This document shows, one piece after another, positions 51,231 through 60,655 of a stretch of 64,000 bases of DNA. Position 1 is the first letter of the stretch, and every line of letters starts with the position of its first letter. The notes under the pieces were generated by a model. The model ran no database searches and had not been told where the DNA came from. It worked only from the letters and a program-made list of their open reading frames with translations. A program made the translations under genes and the position numbers. Origin of the DNA: JALYUA01 sp038239305 (GTDB lineage Bacteria > Acidobacteriota > Thermoanaerobaculia > UBA5066 > Gp7-AA6); the NCBI GenBank assembly GCA_038239305.1, contig JBBSEW010000005.1, positions 1 through 64,000 on the forward strand, read 5' to 3'.

Positions 51231-51890
51231 ATGCCCGCTCAGATCCTCTCCGTCAATCTCGCCGTTCCGCGCACCCTCCGCGCGCGGGGGCGCGAAATCC
51301 GCACCGGCATCTTCAAGGAGCCGGTCGATCGCCGCGTGCGCGCCGTCCGCCTCGGGCTCGAGGGCGACTTTCAGGTCGACAAGCGCTTCCACGGCGGACC
51401 GGAGAAGGCGGTCTTCCTCTACGGCGCAGAGCACGGTGCCTACTGGCGGAAAACACTCGGGCTCGACGCCGCTCCCGGCTATTTCGGGGAGAATCTCACG
51501 ACGGAAGGGCTCGTCGAATCGGACGTCGCGGTGGGCGACACGTACCGCGCCGGCAGCGTGCTCTTCCAGGTGACCACGCCGCGGTCACCTTGCTACAAGC
51601 TCGGGCTGCGCGTCGGCTCGACGCGGTTTCTCAAGACGTTTCTCGAGAGCGGCCGGCTCGGTTTCTACGTCCGGGTCGTCGAAGAGGGAGACGTCGGAGC
51701 GGGCGACCCGATCGAACGCGTGTCGCGACCCGAGCGGCCCCTCCTCCTCCCGGACCTCATACGGCTGATGTTCTTTCGGCCCGTCGACCCCGATGCGGTC
51801 GAGAGCGCGCTCGGAAGCGGCAGCCTCGACGCGAGCCTGCGCGAGCACCTCGAGGAGCTCCGCCTGGAGACCCGCTCGACCCGGCTTTGA
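51231..51890 (+). CDS. MOSC-domain protein (YiiM-like)
   Basis: A 219-residue protein with the MOSC beta-barrel: AVRLGLEGDFQVDKRFHGGP, EKAVFLYGAEHGAYW, YFGENLTTEGL and the conserved cysteine in TTPRSPCYKLGLRVG. A short C-terminal helical domain follows, as in YiiM. MOSC proteins bind molybdenum cofactor and reduce N-hydroxylated compounds such as 6-hydroxylaminopurine. Redox partner proteins are not adjacent. It converges with the TonB-receptor gene across a shared terminator region. Confidence 0.9.
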   Translation: MPAQILSVNLAVPRTLRARGREIRTGIFKEPVDRRVRAVRLGLEGDFQVDKRFHGGPEKAVFLYGAEHGAYWRKTLGLDAAPGYFGENLTTEGLVESDVAVGDTYRAGSVLFQVTTPRSPCYKLGLRVGSTRFLKTFLESGRLGFYVRVVEEGDVGAGDPIERVSRPERPLLLPDLIRLMFFRPVDPDAVESALGSGSLDASLREHLEELRLETRSTRL

Positions 51891-52011
51891 GCCGCGGCGC
51901 GTCGCATCGCGCGAATCTCGCGACCTCATAACTCGCGATCCATCGACGTCTCGAGCCAGGTCCCCATCCAGGGAACGGACATCCGCGGACTGCGGAATGG
52001 GCGGGACCGAT

Positions 52012-52040
52012 AAAAAAGGAAAGGGGGCCCGAAGGCCCCC
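52012..52040 (-). terminator. Intrinsic terminator of the TonB-receptor gene
   Basis: GGGGGCC (52023-52029), a CGAA loop and GGCCCCC (52034-52040) form a perfect 7-bp stem. Read on the minus strand it is followed by TTTCC and then a run of six T residues (52017-52012). It lies 30 bp past the receptor stop. Confidence 0.88.
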
Positions 52041-52070
52041 TCACCGACTCGACGCGAAAGCGAGTCCCGA

Positions 52071-54797
52071 TCAGAACTCGAGGCGCAGGCCCACTTCGAA
52101 CCGCCGCGGACGCTGGTACGCGGTGTTGAAGTTGAACTGCGGATTATCCGGGTCCGCGAGGCTCGTCGTGCCGACGCTTCCGTTGCGGGCGACCGCGATC
52201 TCGGTGTTCAGAATGTTGAAGACCGAACCGATCACGCCAAGACGCACGGGGCCGACCATGAAGTCCTTCTGCAGCTGGGCGTCCCACTGGTAGAAGTGCG
52301 GGAGGCGCCGGGAGCCGCGGGGCTCCAGGAACTCGACGCCGTAGCCGGCCGGATCCGGGTTGTTGACCGTGATGTTGTAGGGGACGCCGCTATCCCAGTA
52401 GACGTGCGTGCCGAACGTGATGTCCAGCGGGAAACGGTAGAAGCCGTCGATCTTCACGCGGCTGCGCGCGTCGTCGGAGAGATAGCCATACCGATCCACG
52501 AAGTGAACGGGGAACACATCGAAATCTGCCCCAGCGTTCTGCGTGTACTCGAGGGATCCCCTGGACTTCGAGTACGTGTACGAGGCGAGGATGCTCGCGC
52601 GGCTCGAGAGCCGGCTCTGGATGGTGAGGATCGCGCCGCGGTAGTCGGAACGGAGGTTGTTCTTGTCTCCATTCGGCGCGTTGGTCAGCCAGAACGGGCC
52701 CGGGCAGTTGGACTGGTCGACGCAGCTGTCCTCGATGAGGTTCTTGCCTTCGCGGTAGACGTAGGCCAGGTCGATGCTCGTGTTGTCGAAGACCTTCTGG
52801 GTCACGCCAATGTTCGCTTCACGGGTATAGGCGGCGCGCAGAGCGGGGTCGATCAGGTTGCCCGACGCTCCGCCGAAGGCGCCGACAAAGACGTACTTCT
52901 GACGGCTGCGGCTGAAGACGAACTCGGAGGTCACCGCCCCGGTCGTGCTGAGATAGCTCGGTAGCGAAAGACCGAGGTCTTCCATAAACTCGCCGCCCTG
53001 CACGCGCAGAACCGTCTGGGAGTTGTTGAAAATGTCGTACGCGATGCCGAGGCGGGGCTGGATCCGGTTGAGCGTCTTCACCTGCGTGTCGACGTCGTTG
53101 TAGAAGGTCTGCTCGTCGAACCGCGCGCCGAGCTTCAACGTCAGGTTCGCAACCGGACGCCACTCGTCCTGCGCGAAGAACGCCATCCCGTGACCGGTGA
53201 ACCTCTGCTCGGGCAGGCTCGTGGGCACGAGGAGGATGAACGGAGCGCCGTTGTTGGGCTCGTACTCCGCGCCGCAGACCGCTCCGGCCGGCTGCGCGAA
53301 CGCTTCCGAGCAGAACGAGGAGTCCGGCGGGACACCGGTCGTGTTGTTGATGCTGCGGAACTTGGTCGTCTCGAGATCGGTTCCGACCTTGATCGCGTGG
53401 CTGCCGAGACCCTCGAAGAAATAAGTCGAGGACGCGAGCGCCTGCTGACGGTCGCGGTGGCTCTTCTGGAAGTTCGCGAAGTTGCCGGTCAGGATCCCGG
53501 TGGCCGCGTCGAGGGAGCCCGGGGTCGTGAGATCGCCGCTCTGGGGCTGAGTCACGAGATAACCGTTCGTGAGACCGGCCTGGATATTCGCCGTCCAGTT
53601 GCTCGTGATCACGGCGTCGTAGTTCACGTTGTAAATCTCGGACTTCTGGTACTGCTCGGCGGCCGCTTCCGGCGAGATGAACTGCTGGGCGTCCACGCCG
53701 TTCGGCGCGCCGCGGTTGTCCTGGTACGAGTTCGTGTACCGGAACTGGAACGAATGGCCCGTGACGGGAGAAGCGGTCAGTTTGCCGAACAGGTTCCATC
53801 CGTACCGCAGATCCGGGGCGGGCTCGAAATCGTTGACCGCGAAGGGCTGGTTGCGGTTCATGTTCCGAAGCGCATCACCGAAGAACCACACCTTGTCCCG
53901 GATGATCGGGCCGCCGATGCTGCCTTCGGGATTCAGGGTCCGATACTCCTGCAGGTTCTTGTCGTTGACGAGCTGATCCGACCCGGGCGGGAAGTCCGCC
54001 TTCCGGCTGCCCTGCGTCGTGAACTTGTTGCTCGTGTACCGGACGTCCGCCGTGCCGGAGAACGTGTTGCCGCCGGACTTCGTGATGATGTTCAGGATGC
54101 CGCCGACCGCGCGCCCGTACTCGGCTTCAAAGCCTCCCGTCTGGACGTTGATCTCCTGGATCGCGTCGAATCCGAAGTTCACGCCGAACGTGTGCGTGAC
54201 CGGATCCGTCGTATTCAGACCGTCGATGAGATACGAGTTCTGACCCAGGTTCGCGCCGAAGACGGAGGGATTACCGCCCGCGCCGGCCTGATCGGCGACG
54301 CCGGGGATTACTTCCATCGCGTCCTGGTAGCTGCGGCCGGCCTGGCCGACCGACGCGTACTTCAGGAAGTCCTCCTTGAGGTTCACCTGGGTGTTCGCCT
54401 GCGTCGCGTCGACTACCTCCGTGTTCCCTGTGACGGTGAGGGCCTCACTCACCTGGCTGAGCGACATGCCGACGTTGACCTTCGTCGCCTTGTTGAGCGA
54501 CACGACCACGCTGTCGCGCACCTGCGGCTCGAAGCCGGACAGGGCTGCTTCCACCCGATACGTGCCCGGAGGCAGCAGCGGGAAGTTGTAGTCGCCCGTC
54601 ACGTTCGACGTGGCCGTACGCGTTCCCTGGAGTGACGGACTCGTGATCGTCACGGTCACTCCGGGAAGTGCCTTGCCCTCCGTATCCCGGACCGCTCCGA
54701 ACAGCGATCCGGTCGTGCCGCTCGACTGCGCCCACAGCGAAGACGCGAAGGCGACTGCAGCGAGGAGCAGAATTGCGAGTCGAAAAGACCTGGCCAT
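52071..54797 (-). CDS. TonB-dependent receptor with carboxypeptidase-regulatory domain (Oar-like)
   Basis: A 908-residue outer-membrane transporter. A signal peptide (ILLLAAVAFASSLWAQ) is followed by a regulatory-like beta domain at about residues 30-110 (GAVRDTEGKALPGVTVTI and PLLPPGTYRVEAALSGFEPQ). A plug domain begins at about 115 (ALTVTGNTEVVDATQ; VNFGFDAIQEINVQTGGFEA). A beta-barrel with many aromatic strands fills the rest. It ends RRFEVGLRLEF, with the terminal Phe needed for outer-membrane insertion. The ATG at 54797 follows AGGAGG. The ligand is unknown; relatives in Acidobacteriota are linked to peptide or saccharide uptake. Confidence 0.93.
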   Translation of the reverse strand: MARSFRLAILLLAAVAFASSLWAQSSGTTGSLFGAVRDTEGKALPGVTVTITSPSLQGTRTATSNVTGDYNFPLLPPGTYRVEAALSGFEPQVRDSVVVSLNKATKVNVGMSLSQVSEALTVTGNTEVVDATQANTQVNLKEDFLKYASVGQAGRSYQDAMEVIPGVADQAGAGGNPSVFGANLGQNSYLIDGLNTTDPVTHTFGVNFGFDAIQEINVQTGGFEAEYGRAVGGILNIITKSGGNTFSGTADVRYTSNKFTTQGSRKADFPPGSDQLVNDKNLQEYRTLNPEGSIGGPIIRDKVWFFGDALRNMNRNQPFAVNDFEPAPDLRYGWNLFGKLTASPVTGHSFQFRYTNSYQDNRGAPNGVDAQQFISPEAAAEQYQKSEIYNVNYDAVITSNWTANIQAGLTNGYLVTQPQSGDLTTPGSLDAATGILTGNFANFQKSHRDRQQALASSTYFFEGLGSHAIKVGTDLETTKFRSINNTTGVPPDSSFCSEAFAQPAGAVCGAEYEPNNGAPFILLVPTSLPEQRFTGHGMAFFAQDEWRPVANLTLKLGARFDEQTFYNDVDTQVKTLNRIQPRLGIAYDIFNNSQTVLRVQGGEFMEDLGLSLPSYLSTTGAVTSEFVFSRSRQKYVFVGAFGGASGNLIDPALRAAYTREANIGVTQKVFDNTSIDLAYVYREGKNLIEDSCVDQSNCPGPFWLTNAPNGDKNNLRSDYRGAILTIQSRLSSRASILASYTYSKSRGSLEYTQNAGADFDVFPVHFVDRYGYLSDDARSRVKIDGFYRFPLDITFGTHVYWDSGVPYNITVNNPDPAGYGVEFLEPRGSRRLPHFYQWDAQLQKDFMVGPVRLGVIGSVFNILNTEIAVARNGSVGTTSLADPDNPQFNFNTAYQRPRRFEVGLRLEF

Positions 54798-55034
54798 CAA
54801 ACCCTCCTAAAAGTTTTCGAACGCACTTCGGGGGAGCAACATCACTGCCATCGTGTGGCGCGCAAACACCCCGTATTCACGTTCGATTTCGCTTTCGCAC
54901 GCGTTCGATAAATCCAGAATGTTGAGGAGCGCACCAAGAATCCGAATCGGGAAAAATTCCCGGCGCTCTTGTCGCGACACGATGTCCCGAGCGCGACTTT
55001 CCGGCGCACATCGCCCGTCGCGAAGTGTCGCGAT

Positions 55035-56621
55035 TCACGAGAACGACAACGCCGCGTTACGGAGCTCCTCCGAAGAGGGTCGAGAGGGCGACCTCGCGGC
55101 GGCCGCGAGTACGGCCGCCGCGGGATTCGACGGAGGACGCTCGAACGCAACGCGCGGAAGGTCCACGCGCTCGGAGCCCGGAGCGGACCCTTCAAGAAAA
55201 CGCCGGGTCGCCTCACGCCCCGCGGAGCCGTCGAGGCCGAGGAGCGCGTGCGCCCCACCTCCGACGACGAACCGGCGGCCCCGGGAGAATCCCGCCATCA
55301 CCTCCGTCGCGTTCTCCGCCGGCGCGTCGCCATCGAGCGTGCCGCTGACGAAGAGCACGGGCACGGAAGAACGGACGGGAGCGCGGAACTCGTCCGGCAG
55401 CGGCGCCACTCCCCACGCTCGGCAGATCCGGTCCTCGGCCAGGTCTGCCGCGTCGGGAAACGTCGACCGCGCACGGTCCCGGGCGATGCGGGAGACACGC
55501 TCGCCGGACGCCCCCGAGGCGCACCGATTCGTGAACATCGTCGCGGGCGGTGGGGCGCCCAGGCGCCATACGGCTGCGGCGTTTCCGAGCTCCGAGAAAT
55601 CTCCGTCCGCCATGGCGGCGTAGAACGCCGGAATGCGGGCGATCGACTCGCGGGCCGAGAGCAGCGTCCTCGTGTACCACGCGAGGTCGAACCGGCCCAC
55701 CACGACGGCTGCGGTCGATCCGTCGGGCCGCGTCACGGATACCGTCACCGGCCGTACCTCGAGCCGGTCGCGGACATCGCGCACCAGCACCTGGAGATCG
55801 GGCACGCGCTCGGAAACCGCCGGATCCCGCCTTACGAGCATCGCGATCTCCGCGAGCTGATCCTCGAGACCGGCCGGCGAACGCCGCAAGTGGTCGGGGC
55901 CCACGACGCCTGCGAGCACCGCCCTTTCGATCCGGTCCTCGTGCGCCCGAATCACGGCGAGCGCGAGGTGCGTCCCGTAACTGCCCGCGAGGAGGCGGAG
56001 CTTCTCCGCGCCGAGGGCGAGCCGGAGGTCTTCGAGATCTTCCGCGCTCTCCCGCGTGTTGTACGCGGCGAGATCGACTCCCGCGTTCCTCCAGCGATCG
56101 CCGCAGGCATGCGCTACCAATTCGAGAGCATCGAGGGACTGCACGCGATCGAGCGGAACATCCATGGGGAACCGGATGAGGCCGGGGCAATCGAGGCTCG
56201 GAACCGAAAGCCCCGTCCCCCGCTGGTCCAGGATGACGACGTCGCCCGACTCCCGCAGCTCGAGGAAGAGGCGCAGCAGCGGGCTGTCGAGATCCGACGT
56301 TCCCGCCCATCCCGGTCCGCCCGCGAGCCACACGACCGGCGAGCCCGGCCGGCGAGCGGTCGAAGGAATGCGGACGAACGCGAGCTCGATCTGCCGGGCG
56401 GAACCGGACACGCGGCTCTCGGGAACGGAAAAGCGCACGAGCTCCGCGCGCACGACGGGAATTCCGTAGGACGACACGATCGGGTACGGCTCAGACCGGA
56501 CGACCGGACGAGGGCGCGCTTCCGGAAGCGTCTCCGCCGGGGCCGCGCCGGGCGCCGATGGCAAAGCGGAAGCCGAAGCGGAGATCAGCGAAACAAACAC
56601 TGCCAGTAGCTCGCTGCGCAT
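55035..56621 (-). CDS. Secreted alpha/beta hydrolase (tripeptidyl-aminopeptidase-like, S33 type)
   Basis: A 528-residue exported hydrolase. The start at 56621 follows GGGAGG and gives a signal peptide (LLAVFVSLISASASA). The oxyanion region SPVVWLAGGPGWAG, the Asp-Gln-Arg-Gly motif in VVILDQRGTGLSVP, the nucleophile elbow LLAGSYGTHLAL, the acid in FVSGTLDGDAPAENA and the His in VGGGAHALLGLDG are all visible. The C-terminal pattern resembles SAP/TAP-like proteases that release peptides or prolines. With a TonB receptor next door it may belong to peptide scavenging, which is an inference from context. Confidence 0.88.
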   Translation of the reverse strand: MRSELLAVFVSLISASASALPSAPGAAPAETLPEARPRPVVRSEPYPIVSSYGIPVVRAELVRFSVPESRVSGSARQIELAFVRIPSTARRPGSPVVWLAGGPGWAGTSDLDSPLLRLFLELRESGDVVILDQRGTGLSVPSLDCPGLIRFPMDVPLDRVQSLDALELVAHACGDRWRNAGVDLAAYNTRESAEDLEDLRLALGAEKLRLLAGSYGTHLALAVIRAHEDRIERAVLAGVVGPDHLRRSPAGLEDQLAEIAMLVRRDPAVSERVPDLQVLVRDVRDRLEVRPVTVSVTRPDGSTAAVVVGRFDLAWYTRTLLSARESIARIPAFYAAMADGDFSELGNAAAVWRLGAPPPATMFTNRCASGASGERVSRIARDRARSTFPDAADLAEDRICRAWGVAPLPDEFRAPVRSSVPVLFVSGTLDGDAPAENATEVMAGFSRGRRFVVGGGAHALLGLDGSAGREATRRFLEGSAPGSERVDLPRVAFERPPSNPAAAVLAAAARSPSRPSSEELRNAALSFS

Positions 56622-56886
56622 TCCAAACCTCCCTGGTCTCCGTCGGGAGATACGGGCGTCGGGACGCGCAGTTTCGTGTGCTCGCCACGATTCCACACGT
56701 CCATTTTCGCAATGCCAGACGCGCGTTTTGGATTGCGAGGCCGACTGTCGCGAGACGCTGAGACGCCCTGGCGCACGTCCCCGCGTCTCGTCCTTTCCGG
56801 CGGCCTCTTCATCCGCGAAATCGTGAGGAGCGCGCCGCGGAGACCCGGGCGGAAACCGAACGATCCGTCGTGAGACGGCCATCTCA

Positions 56887-56892
56887 TAGAAT
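56887..56892 (+). promoter_or_regulatory. Putative -10 box of the DUF1015 gene
   Basis: TAGAAT with only 6 nt before the ATG and no Shine-Dalgarno sequence: a probable leaderless transcript. Confidence 0.5.
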
Positions 56893-56898
56893 CCGTTC

Positions 56899-58134
56899 AT
56901 GGCAATCGTTCGACCTTTTTCCGCGCTCCGGCCGGCGCCCGGGACCGCGGCGAGAGTCTCCGCCGTGCCTTACGACGTCGTCAGCACGGAGGAGGCGCGC
57001 CACCTCGCCGCCGACAACCCGCTTTCCTTTCTCCACGTCTCGCGGCCGGAAATCGACCTTCCGGAAGGCGCCGATCCGCATTCAGACGTCGCGTATCAGA
57101 AGGCTGCCGAGAGCTTTGAAACGCTGAAGGTCGCCGCGCCTCTTCATGCGGAAGGCGAGGCATCCCTTTACGTTTACCGCCTTCGAATGGGCACGCACGA
57201 GCAGACGGGAGTCGCGGCGAGCTGTTCCCTGGCGGAATACGACGCCGACATCGTGCGCAAGCACGAGCGCACCCGGAAGGACAAGGAGGACGATCGAACG
57301 CGGCACATGATCGCGCTCTCGGCTCAAACGGGCCCCGTCTTTCTCACCTATCGCGACTCCGTCGCCATCGATGTCCTGGTCGACGAAGCGAAGGCCGCCT
57401 CCCCGCTCTACGACTTCGAGGCGGAGGACGGCGTGCGGCACACCGTGTGGCGGATGTCTACCGACGCCGCGCGGAGCCTCGAAGCCGCGTTCGAAAACGT
57501 GCCCTTTCTCTATATCGCCGACGGCCACCACCGCGCCGCCAGCGCGAGCCGCGCGCGCGTCCACTACCGCCAGCACGCGCCGGCCGGTCTGCACGAAGGA
57601 GAAGGCGAGTTCGACTTCTTCCTCGCAGTGGTGTTCCCCGCGAGCCAGGTCCGCATCCTTCCCTATAACCGCGCCGTCCACGAGCTGAACGGCTTGTCGC
57701 CGGAAGGTCTTCTGGACGCTGTCGGAAAGCGATTCACGATCACGGCGGACGCGCCCGCCTCCCCTGCCCGACGCGGCGAGATCGCGATGTATCTCGGCGG
57801 CCGCTGGTATGGCCTCGCCGACCGGGAACCGGGCCACTCGGCCGGCGCGATCGACGCCCTCGATGTGTCGGTCCTCCAGGAGCGGCTGCTCTCTCCGGTC
57901 CTCGGAATTCGAGATATCCGCACCGACAAGCGGATCGAGTTCGTCGGCGGGATCCGCGGGCCGGCCGAGCTCGAACGCCTCGTGGATTCGGGCCAGGCCG
58001 CCGTCGCTTTTTCTCTCTACCCCGTGTCGCTCGACGAGCTGATGGCGATCTCCGACTCCGGCGAGATCATGCCGCCGAAATCCACCTGGTTCGAGCCGAA
58101 GCTGCGGGACGGTCTTCTCGTCCACATGATCTGA
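56899..58134 (+). CDS. DUF1015-family protein
   Basis: A 411-residue cytoplasmic protein with the typical DUF1015 N-terminus IVRPFSALRPAPGTAARVSA and VPYDVVSTEEAR. Further marks are HERTRKDKEDDRTRHMIALS and the central YIADGHHRAASASRAR. The GHHR motif recalls the ParB/Srx superfamily, which includes the serine kinases SerK and SbnI. The two genes downstream make phosphoserine, so a role in serine or phosphoserine metabolism is a reasonable inference but unproven. It is 69 bp ahead of serA. Confidence 0.92.
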   Translation: MAIVRPFSALRPAPGTAARVSAVPYDVVSTEEARHLAADNPLSFLHVSRPEIDLPEGADPHSDVAYQKAAESFETLKVAAPLHAEGEASLYVYRLRMGTHEQTGVAASCSLAEYDADIVRKHERTRKDKEDDRTRHMIALSAQTGPVFLTYRDSVAIDVLVDEAKAASPLYDFEAEDGVRHTVWRMSTDAARSLEAAFENVPFLYIADGHHRAASASRARVHYRQHAPAGLHEGEGEFDFFLAVVFPASQVRILPYNRAVHELNGLSPEGLLDAVGKRFTITADAPASPARRGEIAMYLGGRWYGLADREPGHSAGAIDALDVSVLQERLLSPVLGIRDIRTDKRIEFVGGIRGPAELERLVDSGQAAVAFSLYPVSLDELMAISDSGEIMPPKSTWFEPKLRDGLLVHMI

Positions 58135-58189
58135 CCCCCGCCGGCCGAGCGCCCACCGCCACAAACCTCTCGAGATTCCGCCGGACGCA

Positions 58190-58195
58190 TAGAAT
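58190..58195 (+). promoter_or_regulatory. Putative -10 box of the serA gene
   Basis: TAGAAT with 8 nt to the ATG and no Shine-Dalgarno sequence, as for the preceding DUF1015 gene. Each gene may therefore have its own promoter. Confidence 0.45.
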
Positions 58196-58203
58196 CGCGG
58201 CTC

Positions 58204-59406
58204 ATGAAAGTGCTCGTCGCGGATAAGTTCGAGAAGTCGGGCCTCCAAGGCCTCGCGGCCGCCGGATGCGAGGTCCTCTCCGAGCCGGATCTCAAGGACG
58301 ACGCGCTCACGGAACGCATACGCTCTTCGGGTGCGGAAATCCTGGTCGTGCGGTCGACGAAAGTCACGCGCCCCATGCTCGAAGCCGGAAAGCTCGCCCT
58401 CGTGATCCGGGCGGGAGCCGGATACAACACGATCGACGTCGAAGCGGCGTCGGAACGGGGCATCTACGTCGCCAACTGCCCCGGCAAGAACTCGATCGCG
58501 GTCGCCGAGCTCGCGTTCGGCCTGATCCTGGCGCTCGACCGGCGGATCGCCGACAACGCGTCGGACCTGAAGCAGGGCGCCTGGAACAAGAAGGAATACA
58601 GCAAGGCCGCCGGCCTCTTCGGACGCACGCTCGGACTGATCGGGATGGGCGGTATCGGCCGGGAAATGGTTCCGCGCGCGAAGGCGTTCGGGATGCCGGT
58701 CATCGCGTGGAGCCGCAGCCTGACGGCTGAATCGGCGCGCGCGCTCGGTGTCGAGAGGCGCGAAGATCTTCTCTCCGTCGCGCGGGAGTCGGACGTCGTC
58801 AGCGTGCACGTCGCGCTGAAACCCGAGACCCGCGGTCTCATCGGATCGGAATTTCTGTCCGCCATGCGGCCCGGCGCCTTTTTCATCAACACTTCGCGCG
58901 CCGAGGTCATCGACCAGGCGGCTCTCGAGAACGCCATCCGGGAGAAGGGCCTGCGCGCCGGCCTCGATGTCTTCGAGGGCGAGCCGGCGGGCGCCTCCGG
59001 CCCGGTGGAGGCCGCGATCTTCCAGCTTCCCGGCGTCGTGGGCACGCATCACATCGGAGCATCGACCGACCAGGCGCAGGAAGCGATTGCAGCGGAGACC
59101 GTCCGGATCGTGCGCGTCTACCGGGAGAGCGGCCGCGCTCCGAACGTCGTCAATCTCGCGCGGAAGTCGCCGGCCACCCATCTCCTGGTCGTGCGGCACC
59201 TCGACCGCGTGGGCGTGCTCGCGGCGGTCTTCGACTCGATCAAGCAGGCGGGCATCAATGTGCAGGAGACGGAGAACATCGTTTTCGACGGCGCGCAGGC
59301 GGCCGTGGCGCGCATCCACCTGAATCAGGAGCCCGCGAAAGACGTGCTCGAGCGCATCCGCCGCTCGTCCCCGGACATCATCGAGATCGCCCTCCTCCCG
59401 CTTTGA
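58204..59406 (+). CDS. serA: D-3-phosphoglycerate dehydrogenase with ACT domain
   Basis: A 400-residue D-isomer-specific 2-hydroxyacid dehydrogenase that takes 3-phosphoglycerate to 3-phosphohydroxypyruvate. It has the NAD motif TLGLIGMGGIGREMVPRAKA, INTSRAEVIDQ with the catalytic Arg loop before it, the acid in DVFEGEPAG and the histidine in GTHHIGASTDQAQEA. A C-terminal ACT domain (LLVVRHLDRVGVLAAVFDSI, about residues 320-400) suggests feedback control by serine. serC follows. The DUF1015 gene precedes it. Confidence 0.93.
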   Translation: MKVLVADKFEKSGLQGLAAAGCEVLSEPDLKDDALTERIRSSGAEILVVRSTKVTRPMLEAGKLALVIRAGAGYNTIDVEAASERGIYVANCPGKNSIAVAELAFGLILALDRRIADNASDLKQGAWNKKEYSKAAGLFGRTLGLIGMGGIGREMVPRAKAFGMPVIAWSRSLTAESARALGVERREDLLSVARESDVVSVHVALKPETRGLIGSEFLSAMRPGAFFINTSRAEVIDQAALENAIREKGLRAGLDVFEGEPAGASGPVEAAIFQLPGVVGTHHIGASTDQAQEAIAAETVRIVRVYRESGRAPNVVNLARKSPATHLLVVRHLDRVGVLAAVFDSIKQAGINVQETENIVFDGAQAAVARIHLNQEPAKDVLERIRRSSPDIIEIALLPL

Positions 59407-59445
59407 ACCGGGAGAACGAAACAGCAGAGCGGTCAACGCGCTGAG

Positions 59446-59500
59446 CGAGAGCGAAGAGCGAAGTGCGAAGAGCGAAGAGCGAAGAGCGAAGAGCGAACAA
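59446..59500. repeat. Heptanucleotide tandem repeat (CGAAGAG x6 or 7)
   Basis: CGAAGAG units, one of them CGAAGTG and the last CGAACAA, fill 59452-59500 between serA and serC. The array ends 14 bp before the serC ATG and overlaps the region where its ribosome-binding site (GAAAAGG) lies. Confidence 0.9.
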
Positions 59501-59514
59501 GAAAAGGCACAAAC

Positions 59515-60606
59515 ATGACAACGCCCCGCATCTCCAACTTCTCCGCCGGACCGGCCGTTCTTCCCGAAGAGGTCCTCGCCGAGGCGCAGCGGGATCTGAT
59601 GGCGCTTCCGGGCGTCGGCATGTCGATTCTCGAGATCAGCCACCGTTCGAAGACATTCGAGTCGATCATCGCGGCCTGCGAGGCGGACATGCGGACCCTC
59701 GCGAAAATCCCCTCGAACTACCGCGTCCTCTTCCTGCAGGGCGGCGCATCGCTCCAGTTCTCGATGGTCCCGATGAACCTGTTGCCGGCAGGCGGAAAAG
59801 CGGACTACATCCTGACGGGCTCGTGGTCGGAGAAAGCCGTCGCGGAAGCGCAAAAGGTCGGCACCGTGCAGATCGCCGGTTCCACGAAGGCCGAGAACTA
59901 CGCGCGCATCCCCGAGGACTCCGAGATCCGGATCGACCCGGACGCGGCCTACCTCCACTTCACGACGAACAACACGATCTTCGGAACCGAGTGGAGCCGC
60001 GAGCCGCAGGCCGGCTCCGTTCCGCTCGTCGCGGATGCATCTTCGGACATCTTCAGCCGGCCGATCGACGTCGCCCGGTACGGCCTGATTTACGCCGGAG
60101 CCCAGAAGAACCTCGCGCCGGCCGGAGTCACGATCGCGATCCTCCGCGATGACTTGCTCGCGCGCAGTCCGAAGAATCTTCCGACGATGCTCGACTACAA
60201 CACGCACGCGAAAGACAAGTCGCTCTACAACACCCCTCCCGTGTTCACGATTTACGTGATGGGGCTGGTGATGAAGTGGCTGCTCGCGCAGGGCGGCCTC
60301 GAGGCGATCGGTCGGCGCAACGCCGAAAAAGCGGCCCTGCTCTACGACGCGATCGATGGCTCGGGCGGGTTCTATCGGGCTCACGCCAAACCGGGCAGCC
60401 GGTCCAGCATGAACGTCGCGTTCCGCCTGCCGTCAGAGGATCTCGAGAAGGCCTTCGTCGCGCAGGCGACGCCCCAGGGATTCGACGGCTTGAAAGGTCA
60501 CCGCTCTGTCGGAGGAATCCGGGCCTCGATCTACAACGCCTTTCCGCGCTCGGGAGTCGAAGCTCTCGCGGCGTTCATGACGGAGTTCCAGAAAAAGAAC
60601 GGCTGA
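59515..60606 (+). CDS. serC: Phosphoserine aminotransferase
   Basis: A 363-residue PLP enzyme converting 3-phosphohydroxypyruvate and glutamate to phosphoserine. It begins ISNFSAGPAVLPEEVLAEA, the family signature, then ILEISHRSKTFESII, LFLQGGASLQFSMVPMNL and the Schiff-base lysine in IYAGAQKNLAPAGVTI. GHRSVGGIRASIYNAF supplies phosphate contacts. Length is normal. It completes the serA step upstream; no serB is present in the window. Confidence 0.96.
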   Translation: MTTPRISNFSAGPAVLPEEVLAEAQRDLMALPGVGMSILEISHRSKTFESIIAACEADMRTLAKIPSNYRVLFLQGGASLQFSMVPMNLLPAGGKADYILTGSWSEKAVAEAQKVGTVQIAGSTKAENYARIPEDSEIRIDPDAAYLHFTTNNTIFGTEWSREPQAGSVPLVADASSDIFSRPIDVARYGLIYAGAQKNLAPAGVTIAILRDDLLARSPKNLPTMLDYNTHAKDKSLYNTPPVFTIYVMGLVMKWLLAQGGLEAIGRRNAEKAALLYDAIDGSGGFYRAHAKPGSRSSMNVAFRLPSEDLEKAFVAQATPQGFDGLKGHRSVGGIRASIYNAFPRSGVEALAAFMTEFQKKNG

Positions 60607-60655
60607 GACCCCCGGCCGCGTCTTCCTTTGCCGGCGAGAAATCGGGCGGTCGGCT

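Noticed and set aside
53190..54635. A 481-codon plus-strand frame antisense to the TonB receptor
   Set aside because: Composition (Arg, Val, Asp, Leu repeats) is typical of a mirror frame of a coding gene; the receptor on the other strand is complete.
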